From NCBI RefSeq assembly GCF_016429285.1, contig NZ_JAELUI010000044.1, positions 1 through 39,541 of the forward strand: 39,541 nt of DNA, in the 5' to 3' direction. This DNA comes from Ralstonia sp. ASV6. GTDB lineage: Bacteria; Pseudomonadota; Gammaproteobacteria; Burkholderiales; Burkholderiaceae. Numbering within the stretch: position 1 is the stretch's first letter; every line of letters starts with the position of its first letter. The position numbers and the translations under genes are program-made. This document shows positions 26,030-33,830 of this stretch, piece after piece. The notes beneath the pieces are model-generated. The model worked only from the letters and a program-made list of their open reading frames with translations, did not search any database and was not told the DNA's origin.

Positions 26030-26047
26030 TTCTGAATGACGACAGAA
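26030..26047. promoter_or_regulatory. Candidate Lrp-type operator
   Basis: TTCTG, 8 nt, CAGAA in the 118-bp gap between the EamA gene and the divergent Lrp gene. Spacing and place fit a self-regulating Lrp/AsnC operator. Inferred only. Confidence 0.4.
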
Positions 26048-26132
26048 TGCCCCAGCGCAAAAAGTAGTATCTTGTTATTTCCGCCAATGCAGCGGATCAA
26101 ATTGGCAGAGTCTGCCACTCCAGGAGAATCGC

Positions 26133-26639
26133 GTGGACAAGAAGGACAGGCAAATCATCGCCGCCCTCCAGAAGGAAGGCCGTTTGACCAATCAGGAGTT
26201 GTCGGAGCGGGTCAACCTGTCGCCCTCTCCCTGCCTGCGCCGGCTTCGGCTGCTGGAAGAGGCGGGCGTGATCCGCGGCTACACAGCCATCATCGATGAA
26301 GAGGCATACGGCCTGCCGGTCACGGCATTCGTCCATATTCGCCTGCAGCAGCACACGCGGGAGGTGGTCGCGACATTCGAGAACCGGGTCCGCGCCATCG
26401 ACGCAATCCTCGACTGCTACGTGCTGACCGGCGAAGCGGACTACCTGCTGCGCGTGCTGGTGGAAAGCCTGCAGGACTACGAGCAATTCGTGCGCAGCCA
26501 GCTGCACGCCATTCCGGGCATCGCCGCCATCGACACGAGCTTTGCCTATGGCGTGGTCAAGCGCTCGACCGTGTTCCCGGCTTGGGATGAAAACCGCAGG
26601 AGCATGGGACGCAGCCGCGGAACACCGCGGGGTCGATAG
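26133..26639 (+). CDS. Lrp/AsnC-family transcription regulator
   Basis: A 168-residue regulator. The N-terminal winged HTH runs about residues 3-50: MDKKDRQIIAALQKEGRLTN, then QELSERVNLSPSPCLRRLRLLEEAGVIRGY. The C-terminal RAM ligand-binding domain is about 65-145, with CYVLTGEADYLLRVLVESLQDYEQFV. The start is a GTG at 26133 preceded by CAGGAGAA. It probably senses an amino acid and controls the divergent EamA-aminotransferase pair; this is inference from position. Confidence 0.9.
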   Translation: MDKKDRQIIAALQKEGRLTNQELSERVNLSPSPCLRRLRLLEEAGVIRGYTAIIDEEAYGLPVTAFVHIRLQQHTREVVATFENRVRAIDAILDCYVLTGEADYLLRVLVESLQDYEQFVRSQLHAIPGIAAIDTSFAYGVVKRSTVFPAWDENRRSMGRSRGTPRGR

Positions 26640-26751
26640 TCTAGGGGCGCCTAGCGGCAAATCGCCTCTCCTACCGCATTGCCGATGCTACGATCCAAAG
26701 TTAATCGGTTGGCAGCTCAATAAACGATTTCCCTCTCGAAAGAGCGAAACG

Positions 26752-27156
26752 ATGAAAACGGCTTTGAAACTTGGGGCATTGGTTGCTGTGATGGCATGTA
26801 GCGCTGCTGCACAGGCAGAGGCTGGGAAGATCAAGCTATGCAGAATTCCAACCATTTCCTCGTTGTCTGACGGCAAAGTCGTTACTTTTCCGCCGCTCAA
26901 CTACGTTGGCGATTGCGACAAAAATGGCGATAACTGCCGCACCATCACCGTTAGCGCTGAAGGTGGCACGGTTGGCAAAGAGAAAAAGGCATGCGCCGTA
27001 CTGAACGCCACCGTCACCAAGTCGGATGGCCAGCCCATCAAGGCAGGCACGCTGCTGCGCCCATCCTTCTCGTCTGATGAGTTCCAAGGCTACGACAGCC
27101 TTGCTAGCGTCTTCATCACCTCGTCGAAGGTCATTGTGTCCTCGGATTTCAAATAG
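26752..27156 (+). CDS. Small exported cysteine-containing protein, unknown
   Basis: A 134-residue protein, not recognised. The N-terminus MKTALKLGALVAVMACSAAA has the look of a Sec signal peptide, with cleavage likely after AQA (residue 22). VMAC at 13-16 also allows a lipoprotein reading, but it is less likely given the AQA site. The mature chain has four Cys (30, 55, 62, 81) that could make two disulfides, so it probably lives in the periplasm or outside. The start at 26752 is set by the signal peptide. It stands alone between an Lrp gene and a tRNA. Confidence 0.75.
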   Translation: MKTALKLGALVAVMACSAAAQAEAGKIKLCRIPTISSLSDGKVVTFPPLNYVGDCDKNGDNCRTITVSAEGGTVGKEKKACAVLNATVTKSDGQPIKAGTLLRPSFSSDEFQGYDSLASVFITSSKVIVSSDFK

Positions 27157-27230
27157 CCTTGACGGGCCTTGCGCCCTCTCGACCCGCACTTGAGCAACAC
27201 GAAGACCATGTGACAGAGGTGCCTCTTTCT

Positions 27231-27250
27231 ATGACTTCCGCGCAAGTCAT
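27231..27250 (+). repeat. Hairpin ATGACTT-CCGCGC-AAGTCAT
   Basis: A 7-bp stem with a 6-nt loop 75 nt after the exported-protein gene, preceded by a short AGAGG/CCTCT stem. No T-run, so a weak terminator at best. Confidence 0.5.
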
Positions 27251-27253
27251 GGC

Positions 27254-27283
27254 TTGCCCAAGGGTAGGAACCCCGCATAGAAT
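27254..27283 (+). promoter_or_regulatory. Promoter of tRNA-Gly
   Basis: TTGCCC (27254-27259), 18 nt, TAGAAT (27278-27283), placing the start a few nt before the tRNA. The -10 lies inside a CCCCGCA/TGTGGGG hairpin. Confidence 0.65.
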
Positions 27284-27293
27284 GTGGGGCTAC

Positions 27294-27367
27294 GCGGGCG
27301 TCGTATAATGGTAATACCCTAGCTTCCCAAGCTAGAGCCGTGGGTTCGATTCCCATCGCCCGCTCCA
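27294..27367 (+). tRNA. tRNA-Gly (anticodon CCC)
   Basis: A complete cloverleaf: acceptor GCGGGCG with CGCCCGC, anticodon stem CTAGC/GCTAG enclosing TTCCCAA (anticodon CCC), T-arm GTGGGTTCGATTCCCAT, discriminator T and encoded CCA. It reads GGG codons. Confidence 0.96.
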
Positions 27368-27412
27368 GTACCACATCATCGCGCTGCTTTTCACCGCGAT
27401 GCCTCTTCTAGG

Positions 27413-27438
27413 AAACCGGACACCGCTCCGGTTTTTTT
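27413..27438 (+). terminator. Intrinsic terminator after tRNA-Gly
   Basis: AACCGGA, a 6-nt loop, TCCGGTT followed by a T-run (seven T in total). It ends the tRNA transcript. Confidence 0.9.
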
Positions 27439-27465
27439 GTACCTTCCCCCCCTCCCACGTTCGCC

Positions 27466-27495
27466 TTGACACCAGATGCATCGTCGACAAACAAT
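27466..27495 (+). promoter_or_regulatory. Promoter of the arsR-desaturase unit
   Basis: TTGACA (27466-27471), 18 nt, AACAAT (27490-27495). The consensus -35 is exact. A start near 27502 would fall inside the operator at 27498-27515. Confidence 0.7.
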
Positions 27496-27497
27496 AA

Positions 27498-27515
27498 ATT
27501 AACAAATTTGCTAAT
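27498..27515. promoter_or_regulatory. ArsR-type operator
   Basis: An 18-bp inverted repeat, ATTAACAAATTTGCTAAT, with only one mismatched pair, between the -10 box and the arsR start. It covers the predicted transcription start, a classic autorepressor position. Confidence 0.7.
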
Positions 27516-27524
27516 CCTTGAATC

Positions 27525-27845
27525 ATGACCAGCATCGACAAGATCTTTGAAGCGCTGGCGTCCACGCCGCGCCGGCAGATCCTGGCCTATCTGTCAGAAG
27601 CCGAACTCACCACGTCTGAACTGGCCGAGCGCTTTGCCATGAGCGCGCCGGCGGTCTCGCGCCATCTGTCGGTCCTGGAGAACGCTGGGTTGGTCGTCAG
27701 CGAGCGGCGCGGCCAGTTTGTTCTGTACAAGCTCAATGGCGACAGCCTCGTCAACAGCCTGACCAGCTATGCCTTCGAGCTATGTCCGGTTGCTCGCCCG
27801 CTCAAGGCGGAGTCGCGCAAGAAGGCCTCGGAAAAACCCGGCTGA
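27525..27845 (+). CDS. ArsR-family winged-helix repressor
   Basis: A 106-residue regulator. The HTH is in residues about 10-62: STPRRQILAYLSEAELTTSE, then LAERFAMSAPAVSRHLSVLE, with the wing SERRGQFVLYKL. The metal-binding ELCVCDL motif of arsenic and cadmium sensors is absent, so it is a non-metal type such as the SdpR-like group. It probably represses itself and the downstream desaturase through the operator at 27498-27515. The desaturase starts 79 nt later on the same strand. Confidence 0.88.
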   Translation: MTSIDKIFEALASTPRRQILAYLSEAELTTSELAERFAMSAPAVSRHLSVLENAGLVVSERRGQFVLYKLNGDSLVNSLTSYAFELCPVARPLKAESRKKASEKPG

Positions 27846-27924
27846 CATCTCGCACAGCCACGCTCATACCACCCTAGCAACCACCGCAGTCATGCATTCC
27901 CACCATCGGGAAGGGAGACCTGTT

Positions 27925-28929
27925 GTGCAAAATTTTGCCGAGAGTCTGAAAACACACCGTGTGCAAGCCGCCGATGTGCAAAGCGTGGTCCGTGGTGAAG
28001 TCCGCTATGCACCGGTCAAATCGCTTTGGTTGACCGGCATGGCAGTAGCAGGGGTGGTTGGCGGCATATGGACGTTCAGTTGGGCTGCCTTCGCCGTCTT
28101 TATCCTGACAACCGGCAGCGTCTTGCTGCTGGGGCATTCGCTCGGCAGCCACCGCAAGCTCATCCACGACAGCTATCAGTGCCCCAAATGGCTGGAGTAC
28201 ACGCTGGTGTACTTCGGTGTGCAAGTCGGCTTAGCCGGCCCGGTCGGCCTGTTGCGTCAGCATGATCTGCGTGACTATGCGCAGCGCCTGCCTGATTGCC
28301 ACGATTACCTGCGCCACGGCCGCTCGTTCTGGCAGGATGCCTGGTGGCAACTGCACTGTGAATTGCAGTTGACCCATCCGCCCCGGATTGAGTTGGAACC
28401 ACGGATCGCTAACGACCGCGTCTACCGGTTTCTCGAGCGGACGTGGATGCTGCAGCAATTGCCGGTCGCGTTGGTGTTGCACGGGCTGGGCGGGTGGAGT
28501 TTCGTGTTCTGGGGGACCTGCGCGCGCGTGACGGCCGGCGTGTTCGGTCACTGGTTGATTGGCTACTTCGCGCACAACCACGGCGGCATGCACTACGAGG
28601 TACGAGGCGCCGCCGTGCAGGGCCGCAACATCCGCTTTGCATCTCTGCTGACCATGGGTGAGTGCTGGCATAACAACCATCACGCCTATCCGGGCTCGGC
28701 ACGTCTGGGCCTGTTTGCCGGCGAATGGGACCCGGGCTGGTGGATGCTGATCGCCTTGCGCAGGGTCGGCCTGGTCTGGAACCTCCGTCTGCCATCGGAC
28801 CTGCCGACCCGCCCGGAACTGGTTCGCCTGCCAGACGAGCCCGCGCCCCCGGCCAAACGACCCGCTTGCCGCTGGCACCTGATGTGTCCGTGCCGACGCC
28901 TTCGGGCCCGCAAGGCTGCGCTGCTATAA
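27925..28929 (+). CDS. Membrane fatty-acid desaturase-like protein
   Basis: A 334-residue di-iron membrane desaturase. Hydrophobic stretches lie at about 36-70, 94-110, 180-200 and 202-215. His boxes: HSLGSH at 71-76 and HNNHH at 249-253, plus HNHGGMH near 217. The usual middle HRxHH box is missing; instead the region RQHDLRDYAQRLPDCHDYLRHG (112-132) holds His113, His126 and His131. The start is the GTG at 27925, with AGGGAG 7 nt upstream; an ATG at 27892 has no such site. The substrate is likely an acyl chain in a membrane lipid or acyl-CoA. Control by the upstream ArsR is likely. Confidence 0.85.
   Translation: MQNFAESLKTHRVQAADVQSVVRGEVRYAPVKSLWLTGMAVAGVVGGIWTFSWAAFAVFILTTGSVLLLGHSLGSHRKLIHDSYQCPKWLEYTLVYFGVQVGLAGPVGLLRQHDLRDYAQRLPDCHDYLRHGRSFWQDAWWQLHCELQLTHPPRIELEPRIANDRVYRFLERTWMLQQLPVALVLHGLGGWSFVFWGTCARVTAGVFGHWLIGYFAHNHGGMHYEVRGAAVQGRNIRFASLLTMGECWHNNHHAYPGSARLGLFAGEWDPGWWMLIALRRVGLVWNLRLPSDLPTRPELVRLPDEPAPPAKRPACRWHLMCPCRRLRARKAALL
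28924..28929 (+). promoter_or_regulatory. Consensus -10 overlapping the desaturase stop codon
   Basis: A perfect TATAAT ending in the desaturase stop (TAA), with a weak -35. It would start transcription near 28936, right before the hairpin at 28944, and serve trmB. Confidence 0.5.
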
Positions 28930-28943
28930 TCCGCGCATCTCCC

Positions 28944-28966
28944 AAGCCGCCCTCGGCGGCTTTTTT
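28944..28966 (+). terminator. Intrinsic terminator between the desaturase gene and trmB
   Basis: AAGCCGCC, CTC loop, GGCGGC followed by six T. A strong terminator just after the desaturase gene and 29 nt before trmB. Confidence 0.9.
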
Positions 28967-28995
28967 ATTGCCGCCACGTCCGTGGTGAATCCGCC

Positions 28996-29748
28996 ATGCA
29001 GTCCACCGAACACACCAACGACGGCACTCCCGTCGAGCCGTCTGACGACGATCAATCCGGTACGCCGGAAACCGGCCACCCGCGCCGTATCCGCTCCTAT
29101 GTGCGCCGCGCTGGCCGCACGTCTACCGGCCAGCAGCGCGCCATCGACGAACTTGGGCCCCGCTTCCAGCTCTCCTACGCCGCCGAGCCGCTCGACTGGG
29201 AAGCTGCCTTCGGCCGCACCGGCGCCAAGCGCATCTTCGAGATCGGCTTCGGCATGGGCGAGACCACCGCCCACATCGCGCAACTGCGTCCGGACGATGA
29301 TTTCCTGGGCGTGGAAGTGCACGAGCCGGGCGTGGGTGCGCTGCTCAAGCTGATCGGCGAACGCGAGATCGGCAACATCCGCATCTGCTCCCACGATGCG
29401 GTGGAAGTGCTGGCGCACATGATTCCGGAAGGCACGCTGGATGGCATCCACGTGTTCTTCCCCGACCCGTGGCACAAGAAGCGCCACAACAAACGGCGCC
29501 TGATCCAGGGCCCGTTCGTGGCGCGCCTGGCGGCCCACCTGAAGCCGGGCGGCTATCTGCACTGCGCAACGGACTGGGAGGAATACGCCCAGCAGATGCT
29601 GGAGGTGCTATCCGCCGAGCCGGCACTTGAGAACACCGCCGACGGCTTCGCGCCGCGCCCCGACTATCGCCCCGTCACCAAGTTCGAGAAGCGCGGCCTG
29701 CGCCTCGGGCACGGCGTGTGGGACGTGGTCTTCCGCAAGCGCGGCTGA
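28996..29748 (+). CDS. trmB: tRNA (guanine-N7-)-methyltransferase
   Basis: Makes m7G46 in tRNA variable loops with S-adenosylmethionine. It has 250 residues, with an extra polar N-terminus of about 50. The SAM-binding FEIGFGMGE is at 81-89, VEVHEPGVG at 107-115, and the TrmB signature [15 protein letters not shown] at 154-168. It converges with the OYE gene, with 18 nt between stop codons. Confidence 0.95.
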   Translation: MQSTEHTNDGTPVEPSDDDQSGTPETGHPRRIRSYVRRAGRTSTGQQRAIDELGPRFQLSYAAEPLDWEAAFGRTGAKRIFEIGFGMGETTAHIAQLRPDDDFLGVEVHEPGVGALLKLIGEREIGNIRICSHDAVEVLAHMIPEGTLDGIHVFFPDPWHKKRHNKRRLIQGPFVARLAAHLKPGGYLHCATDWEEYAQQMLEVLSAEPALENTADGFAPRPDYRPVTKFEKRGLRLGHGVWDVVFRKRG

Positions 29749-29766
29749 CCACAGCCCACGCACGGG

Positions 29767-30879
29767 TCACCGCGCGCCGAAATGCGTGTCGCCGAAGAGG
29801 TTCTTGGCGTGACGCGGAAAGGCGCGCCAGTACTGCGGCGGTGCCTTGACGGTAGCGCCCAGCTCAGCGGCCGCGGCCCACGCCCAATGCGGGTTGTAGA
29901 GAAAGGCGCGGCCGACCGCGACCAAGTCAGCGCGCCCCTCTGCAACGATTGCCTCTGCCTCGTGTGCCTCGTTGATGAGGCCGACGGCGATGGTCGGCAC
30001 CTCAGCCTCACGACGGATCTTCTCGGCAAATGGCACTTGGTAGCCGGTCGACAGCGGAATCTGCTGCAGCGGCGACACACCGCCTGACGACGCGTCGATC
30101 CAATCGCAGCCACGTGCACGCAGTGCCTGCGCAAATACCACCGAATCCTCCGGCGCCCAGCCACCTTCCACCCAATCGGTAGCGGATACACGCACGCCCA
30201 CCGGAATGTGGTCCGGCACCGCAGCACGCACGGCCTCAAAGATCTCCAGCGGATAGCGCATGCGATTCTCGCGCGAGCCGCCGTACGCATCTGTGCGCTG
30301 ATTGGCAATCGGCGAGAGAAATTCGTGCAGCAGATAACCGTGCGCGGCGTGCAATTCGATAGCCGCCATCCCCAGGCGCACGGCGCGGCGCGCGGTCGTC
30401 ACAAAGTGATCACGTACGCGGGCGAGATCGATGTCATCCATCTCACGCGGTGCACGTTCTTCAGGGCGTTGCGGCACAGCCGACGGGCCCATCGTTTCCC
30501 ACCCGCCCGCGTCGAGCGGGAGCAGCGCCCCACCCTCCCACGGACGCGCGCTGGAAGCCTTGCGGCCAGCGTGCGCGATCTGCATGCCGATCGGCACCAG
30601 CGCGTTCTGGCGGATGGCCGCGAGCGTGCGCGCCAGCGCGGCTTCGGTCGCGTCATCCCACAAGCCCAGGCAGCCATTGGTGATGCGCCCTTCCGGCGAC
30701 ACCGCGGTCGCCTCGATCATCAGCAACCCGGCGCCCGAGAGCGACAGGCCGCCCAGATGCGTGTGATGCCATGCCGTAGCCTGGCCGTGTTCCGCCGAGT
30801 ACTGGCACATCGGCGAGATGACGATGCGGTTCTCAAGCGTGAGACCGCGCAGGGAGAAAGGCTGGAAAAGTGCACTCAT
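29767..30879 (-). CDS. Old-yellow-enzyme (YqjM-type) flavin oxidoreductase
   Basis: A 370-residue FMN ene-reductase that reduces activated C=C bonds with NAD(P)H. ISPMCQYSAEHG at 21-32 carries Cys25, the redox-sensing Cys of the YqjM class. IELHAAHGYLLHEFLSP and the C-terminal FMN-phosphate region (ADLVAVGRAFLYNPHWAW) are also there. The natural substrate is unknown. It lies 115 nt downstream of uppP on the same strand. Confidence 0.93.
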   Translation of the reverse strand: MSALFQPFSLRGLTLENRIVISPMCQYSAEHGQATAWHHTHLGGLSLSGAGLLMIEATAVSPEGRITNGCLGLWDDATEAALARTLAAIRQNALVPIGMQIAHAGRKASSARPWEGGALLPLDAGGWETMGPSAVPQRPEERAPREMDDIDLARVRDHFVTTARRAVRLGMAAIELHAAHGYLLHEFLSPIANQRTDAYGGSRENRMRYPLEIFEAVRAAVPDHIPVGVRVSATDWVEGGWAPEDSVVFAQALRARGCDWIDASSGGVSPLQQIPLSTGYQVPFAEKIRREAEVPTIAVGLINEAHEAEAIVAEGRADLVAVGRAFLYNPHWAWAAAAELGATVKAPPQYWRAFPRHAKNLFGDTHFGAR

Positions 30880-30994
30880 GATCGGGAGATTCGGTAGCGA
30901 GCGGCTGACGGAAGAAGCCGCCAGTGTGTCCGAATCCGCCCGATCGTGCAGACGGCGCGAAAACCCGCGCCGAGGAAGGGAATAGCGCGCTGGC

Positions 30995-31876
30995 TTAGGC
31001 CTGCCAGGCGATGAGGTGCGTGTACGCGGTCACCAGCACGATGATGCCGAAGATGATCCGGTACCACGCAAAGCCACGGAAATCGTGCGTGGCAATGAAC
31101 TTCAGCAGCCAGCGCACGCAGAAGAATGCCGAGATGAACGCGGCCACAAAACCCACCGCGAAGATTGACAGATCATCCGCCGACAGCAGCGCACGCGACT
31201 TGTACAGCTCGTACACCGTCGCGCCAAAGATCACGGGAATCGCCAGGAAGAACGAGAACTCGGTGGCCACCTTGCGCGACAGGCCGAACAGCAGGCCGCC
31301 GATGATGGTCGAGCCCGAGCGCGACGTGCCCGGAATCAGCGCGAAGCACTGCGCAAAACCCACCTTGATGGCGTCAGAGATGCGCAGGTCGTCAAGTGTT
31401 TCGATGCGCGGCGCACCGGCCTTGGCGGCCTGGAGCAGCGCATTGGCACGCGGGTCGTGCGTCTCGCCGCGATGGCGCTCGCGCCATTCGGCCCACAGGA
31501 TCACGAAGCCGCCGATGATGAACGCCGACGCCACCACGATCGGGTTGAACAGATGCGCCTTGATCGCCTTGCCGAAAATCAGCGCGAGCGTGATCGCGGG
31601 AATCGTCGCCACGATCACGTTGATGGCGAAGCGCTGTTGGCGTGGGTCGCTGGGCAAGCCCTTTACGACCTCGATGATCTTGTGGCGAAACTCCCAGCAC
31701 ACCGCCAGGATGGCGCCGAACTGGATCACGATTTCAAAGATCTTGCCCTTCTCGTCATTGAAGTCGAGCAACTGGCCGGCCAGGATCAGGTGGCCCGTGC
31801 TGGAGATAGGAAGAAACTCGGTCAGACCTTCGACGACACCGAGAATCAGCGCTTTGATGACGAGTGCAATGTCCAT
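30995..31876 (-). CDS. uppP: Undecaprenyl-diphosphatase UppP (BacA)
   Basis: Dephosphorylates undecaprenyl diphosphate in the inner membrane to recycle the lipid carrier for peptidoglycan and LPS; overexpression gives bacitracin resistance. It has 293 residues with about eight membrane segments. Signature motifs: [14 protein letters not shown] at 16-29 and PGTSRSGST at 182-190. The ATG at 31876 is set by the conserved [17 protein letters not shown]; the frame runs further upstream without support. The bases before this ATG are pyrimidine-rich and show no Shine-Dalgarno. Confidence 0.95.
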   Translation of the reverse strand: MDIALVIKALILGVVEGLTEFLPISSTGHLILAGQLLDFNDEKGKIFEIVIQFGAILAVCWEFRHKIIEVVKGLPSDPRQQRFAINVIVATIPAITLALIFGKAIKAHLFNPIVVASAFIIGGFVILWAEWRERHRGETHDPRANALLQAAKAGAPRIETLDDLRISDAIKVGFAQCFALIPGTSRSGSTIIGGLLFGLSRKVATEFSFFLAIPVIFGATVYELYKSRALLSADDLSIFAVGFVAAFISAFFCVRWLLKFIATHDFRGFAWYRIIFGIIVLVTAYTHLIAWQA

Positions 31877-31940
31877 GCAGTAAGCAGAGGAGGAGAAGGA
31901 AGACGAGGCGCCGGGCGTGCTGCGTACAACAGCAAATGCT

Positions 31941-32534
31941 TCAAGGCCGCTTGGCCTGAACGTGCACACCTTCGGGCAAAACCGTGATTGTACCGGGCTC
32001 TACAGCGATGCCGGCCACTTTCAACTGCTCCGGCTTGAACGTGTAGACCGCGTAGTCGTTAAGCAGTTGGCCCGCGATCAATGAGCCGATGGCGCTGATC
32101 TGCTGCCCCAATCCACCAGGCACGTTCTGCAGATCGAAGCGGTCGACACTGGGTTGATCCAAGCGAATCGAACGCGTGGGCGCGTCGTAGTGCAAACCGC
32201 TGGAGATGGCCAGTGGCCCGGTCAACGGCTGGCGCAGCAGGCCGCTTTCCACGCTCGCATCCGCCTGGATGGCGATACGGTTGCGTGCGGCGTCCAGCGA
32301 AATCTGCGGGTTGGTCAGCGTAACGTCGAAGAAGCCCAGAAAGCGCCGCTGAAACGGAAACTTGCGCGCCAGCGCTTCCTGCATCTGGTTGCGGGAGAAG
32401 GTATAGCCGCCTCCCGTCCAGCCGGTGGGCATGCAGGCCACCAGCACAACGGCCACAACCGCAGCGACAGCGGCTGCGCCAGCCCACCAGCGGAAACGGT
32501 TTGAGCGCGCGGCAAGTTTCGTGGAATCGGTCAT
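31941..32534 (-). CDS. DUF1439 lipoprotein
   Basis: A 197-residue member of the DUF1439 (YceB-like) family. A charged start is followed by the hydrophobic [15 protein letters not shown] with a lipobox LVAC and Cys34, so it is probably a lipoprotein. The family motif [21 protein letters not shown] is at about residues 44-64, with [11 protein letters not shown] after it. Function is not established. It starts 6 nt after the ykgJ-type stop and lies 64 nt before uppP. Confidence 0.85.
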   Translation of the reverse strand: MTDSTKLAARSNRFRWWAGAAAVAAVVAVVLVACMPTGWTGGGYTFSRNQMQEALARKFPFQRRFLGFFDVTLTNPQISLDAARNRIAIQADASVESGLLRQPLTGPLAISSGLHYDAPTRSIRLDQPSVDRFDLQNVPGGLGQQISAIGSLIAGQLLNDYAVYTFKPEQLKVAGIAVEPGTITVLPEGVHVQAKRP

Positions 32535-32540
32535 GAACGA

Positions 32541-32798
32541 TCAATGCGCCGCAGTGGCGATCTCGAGTTGGGTCAGGAACTGCATGGCGTGCACTGCCGT
32601 GGCGCCGCACATGTCGGGTTCGGGCTGCAGGCTGCCGCACACGGCCGGACGCTCCGGGTGGCCGAAGATGCGACAGCGGTTGGTGCCATCCAGCTGCGCA
32701 CAGCGCACACCGGCCGGCTTGCCGTCCGGCATGCCGGGAATCGGGCTGGAGATGGAGGGCGCGATGCAACACGCACCACACTGGGGTCGGCAGTCCAT
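32541..32798 (-). CDS. YkgJ-family cysteine-cluster protein
   Basis: A small 85-residue protein with the Zn/Fe-chelating Cys-cluster pattern: CRPQCGACC at 3-11, then further Cys in [23 protein letters not shown]. The start at 32798 is chosen because the family motif opens there; the upstream extension (to 32915) lacks support. It heads a minus-strand run with the DUF1439 gene 6 nt downstream. The biochemical role of the family is unclear. Confidence 0.85.
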   Translation of the reverse strand: MDCRPQCGACCIAPSISSPIPGMPDGKPAGVRCAQLDGTNRCRIFGHPERPAVCGSLQPEPDMCGATAVHAMQFLTQLEIATAAH

Positions 32799-32961
32799 GG
32801 CCGTCCTAGTCAACGAAATGGTTCGGAAAGCCGCTATTGTGCACCAGCACATTCGAGGCCCATTCTGATTGACCATTCCGATGTCACTTGACCCACCCTC
32901 GCGCCATGCGTACATTAATGACCGAAAAGTAAGTTATCCGTGAGTCAGTGACCAACGTGCA

Positions 32962-33735
32962 TTGGCTGACACCACTTTTGCAGTTGCTGCCGTGACAGAT
33001 CGAGAACCCGAGTCTTCCGCCAAACGATGGACCCGCCGCAAGGAAGCCCGCCCACAGGAGTTGGTGGCGGCGGCGCTCAACCTGTTCGTAGCGCGCGGCT
33101 ATGCGGCTACGCGGCTGGAAGACGTGGCCTCGGCAGCCGGCGTGTCCAAGGGCACGGTCTATCTGTACTTCGCCAACAAGGAAGAACTATTCAAGGCCGT
33201 GGTGCAGGAAAACCTGCTGCCCGCCCTGGCCGAGGGCGAAGCCCTGATCGACACGTTTGAAGGCTCCACCGAAGCGCTTCTGCACGAAATCCTGATGGGC
33301 TGGTGGGAGCTGATTGGCGAATCGCCGGCCTCTGGCCTGACCAAGCTGCTGATGGCCGAATCGGGCAACTTTCCCGATCTGGCGCAGTACTACAACGAAG
33401 AGGTCATCGAACGCTGCGACCGCCTGTTTGCGCGCATCCTGGCACGCGGCGTGGCCCAGGGTGAATTCCGCGAAACCGATGTGGACCTGACCACGCTGGC
33501 GCTGACTGCCCCGATGCTCTTCCTGATGATGTGGAAGCATTCGTTCGGCCCGTGCGCCTCCAAGGTGCTGGAGCCCAAGGCATTCATCACACATGTGGTG
33601 GCGCTGGTGCTGCATGGTCTGTTGCGCAATCCGGTGCCTGGCGCTGTGATTCCGCCGCCACCTCCGCTCACGGCGCAGCCATGGCGCACCCCGTCCGATG
33701 TCAATGGTGATGCCAACGGGGGCACCAAGTCGTGA
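32962..33735 (+). CDS. TetR/AcrR-family regulator
   Basis: A regulator of 257 residues from a TTG at 32962; a GTG at 32992 would give 247, and neither has a clear Shine-Dalgarno. The HTH is about residues 30-80: RPQELVAAALNLFVARGYAA, then TRLEDVASAAGVSKGTVYLYFANKEELFKAVV. The C-terminal ligand domain resembles the AefR type. The last 35 residues are Pro-rich (PPPPPLTAQ). It lies divergent from ykgJ and upstream of the methyltransferase-rhodanese-tolC genes. It may control them, but that is inference. Confidence 0.88.
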   Translation: MADTTFAVAAVTDREPESSAKRWTRRKEARPQELVAAALNLFVARGYAATRLEDVASAAGVSKGTVYLYFANKEELFKAVVQENLLPALAEGEALIDTFEGSTEALLHEILMGWWELIGESPASGLTKLLMAESGNFPDLAQYYNEEVIERCDRLFARILARGVAQGEFRETDVDLTTLALTAPMLFLMMWKHSFGPCASKVLEPKAFITHVVALVLHGLLRNPVPGAVIPPPPPLTAQPWRTPSDVNGDANGGTKS

Positions 33736-33766
33736 GGTTCTCTGCCGGAATGTCCTCCGGACTTGC

Positions 33767-33772
33767 TAAAAT
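33767..33772 (+). promoter_or_regulatory. Possible -10 box for the methyltransferase-rhodanese-tolC run
   Basis: TAAAAT in the 95-nt gap after tetR, with a poor -35 and a CCGGA/TCCGG stem just upstream. Confidence 0.35.
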
Positions 33773-33830
33773 GCCGGGTTTGTCGCCAAACCCTCATCCG
33801 CATTACGCGCTCCACATGGAAGGCATGCCC

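Noticed and set aside
27294-27367. tRNA-Gly as the attachment site of an integrated element
   Set aside because: No integrase and no direct repeat of the tRNA 3' end found in the window.
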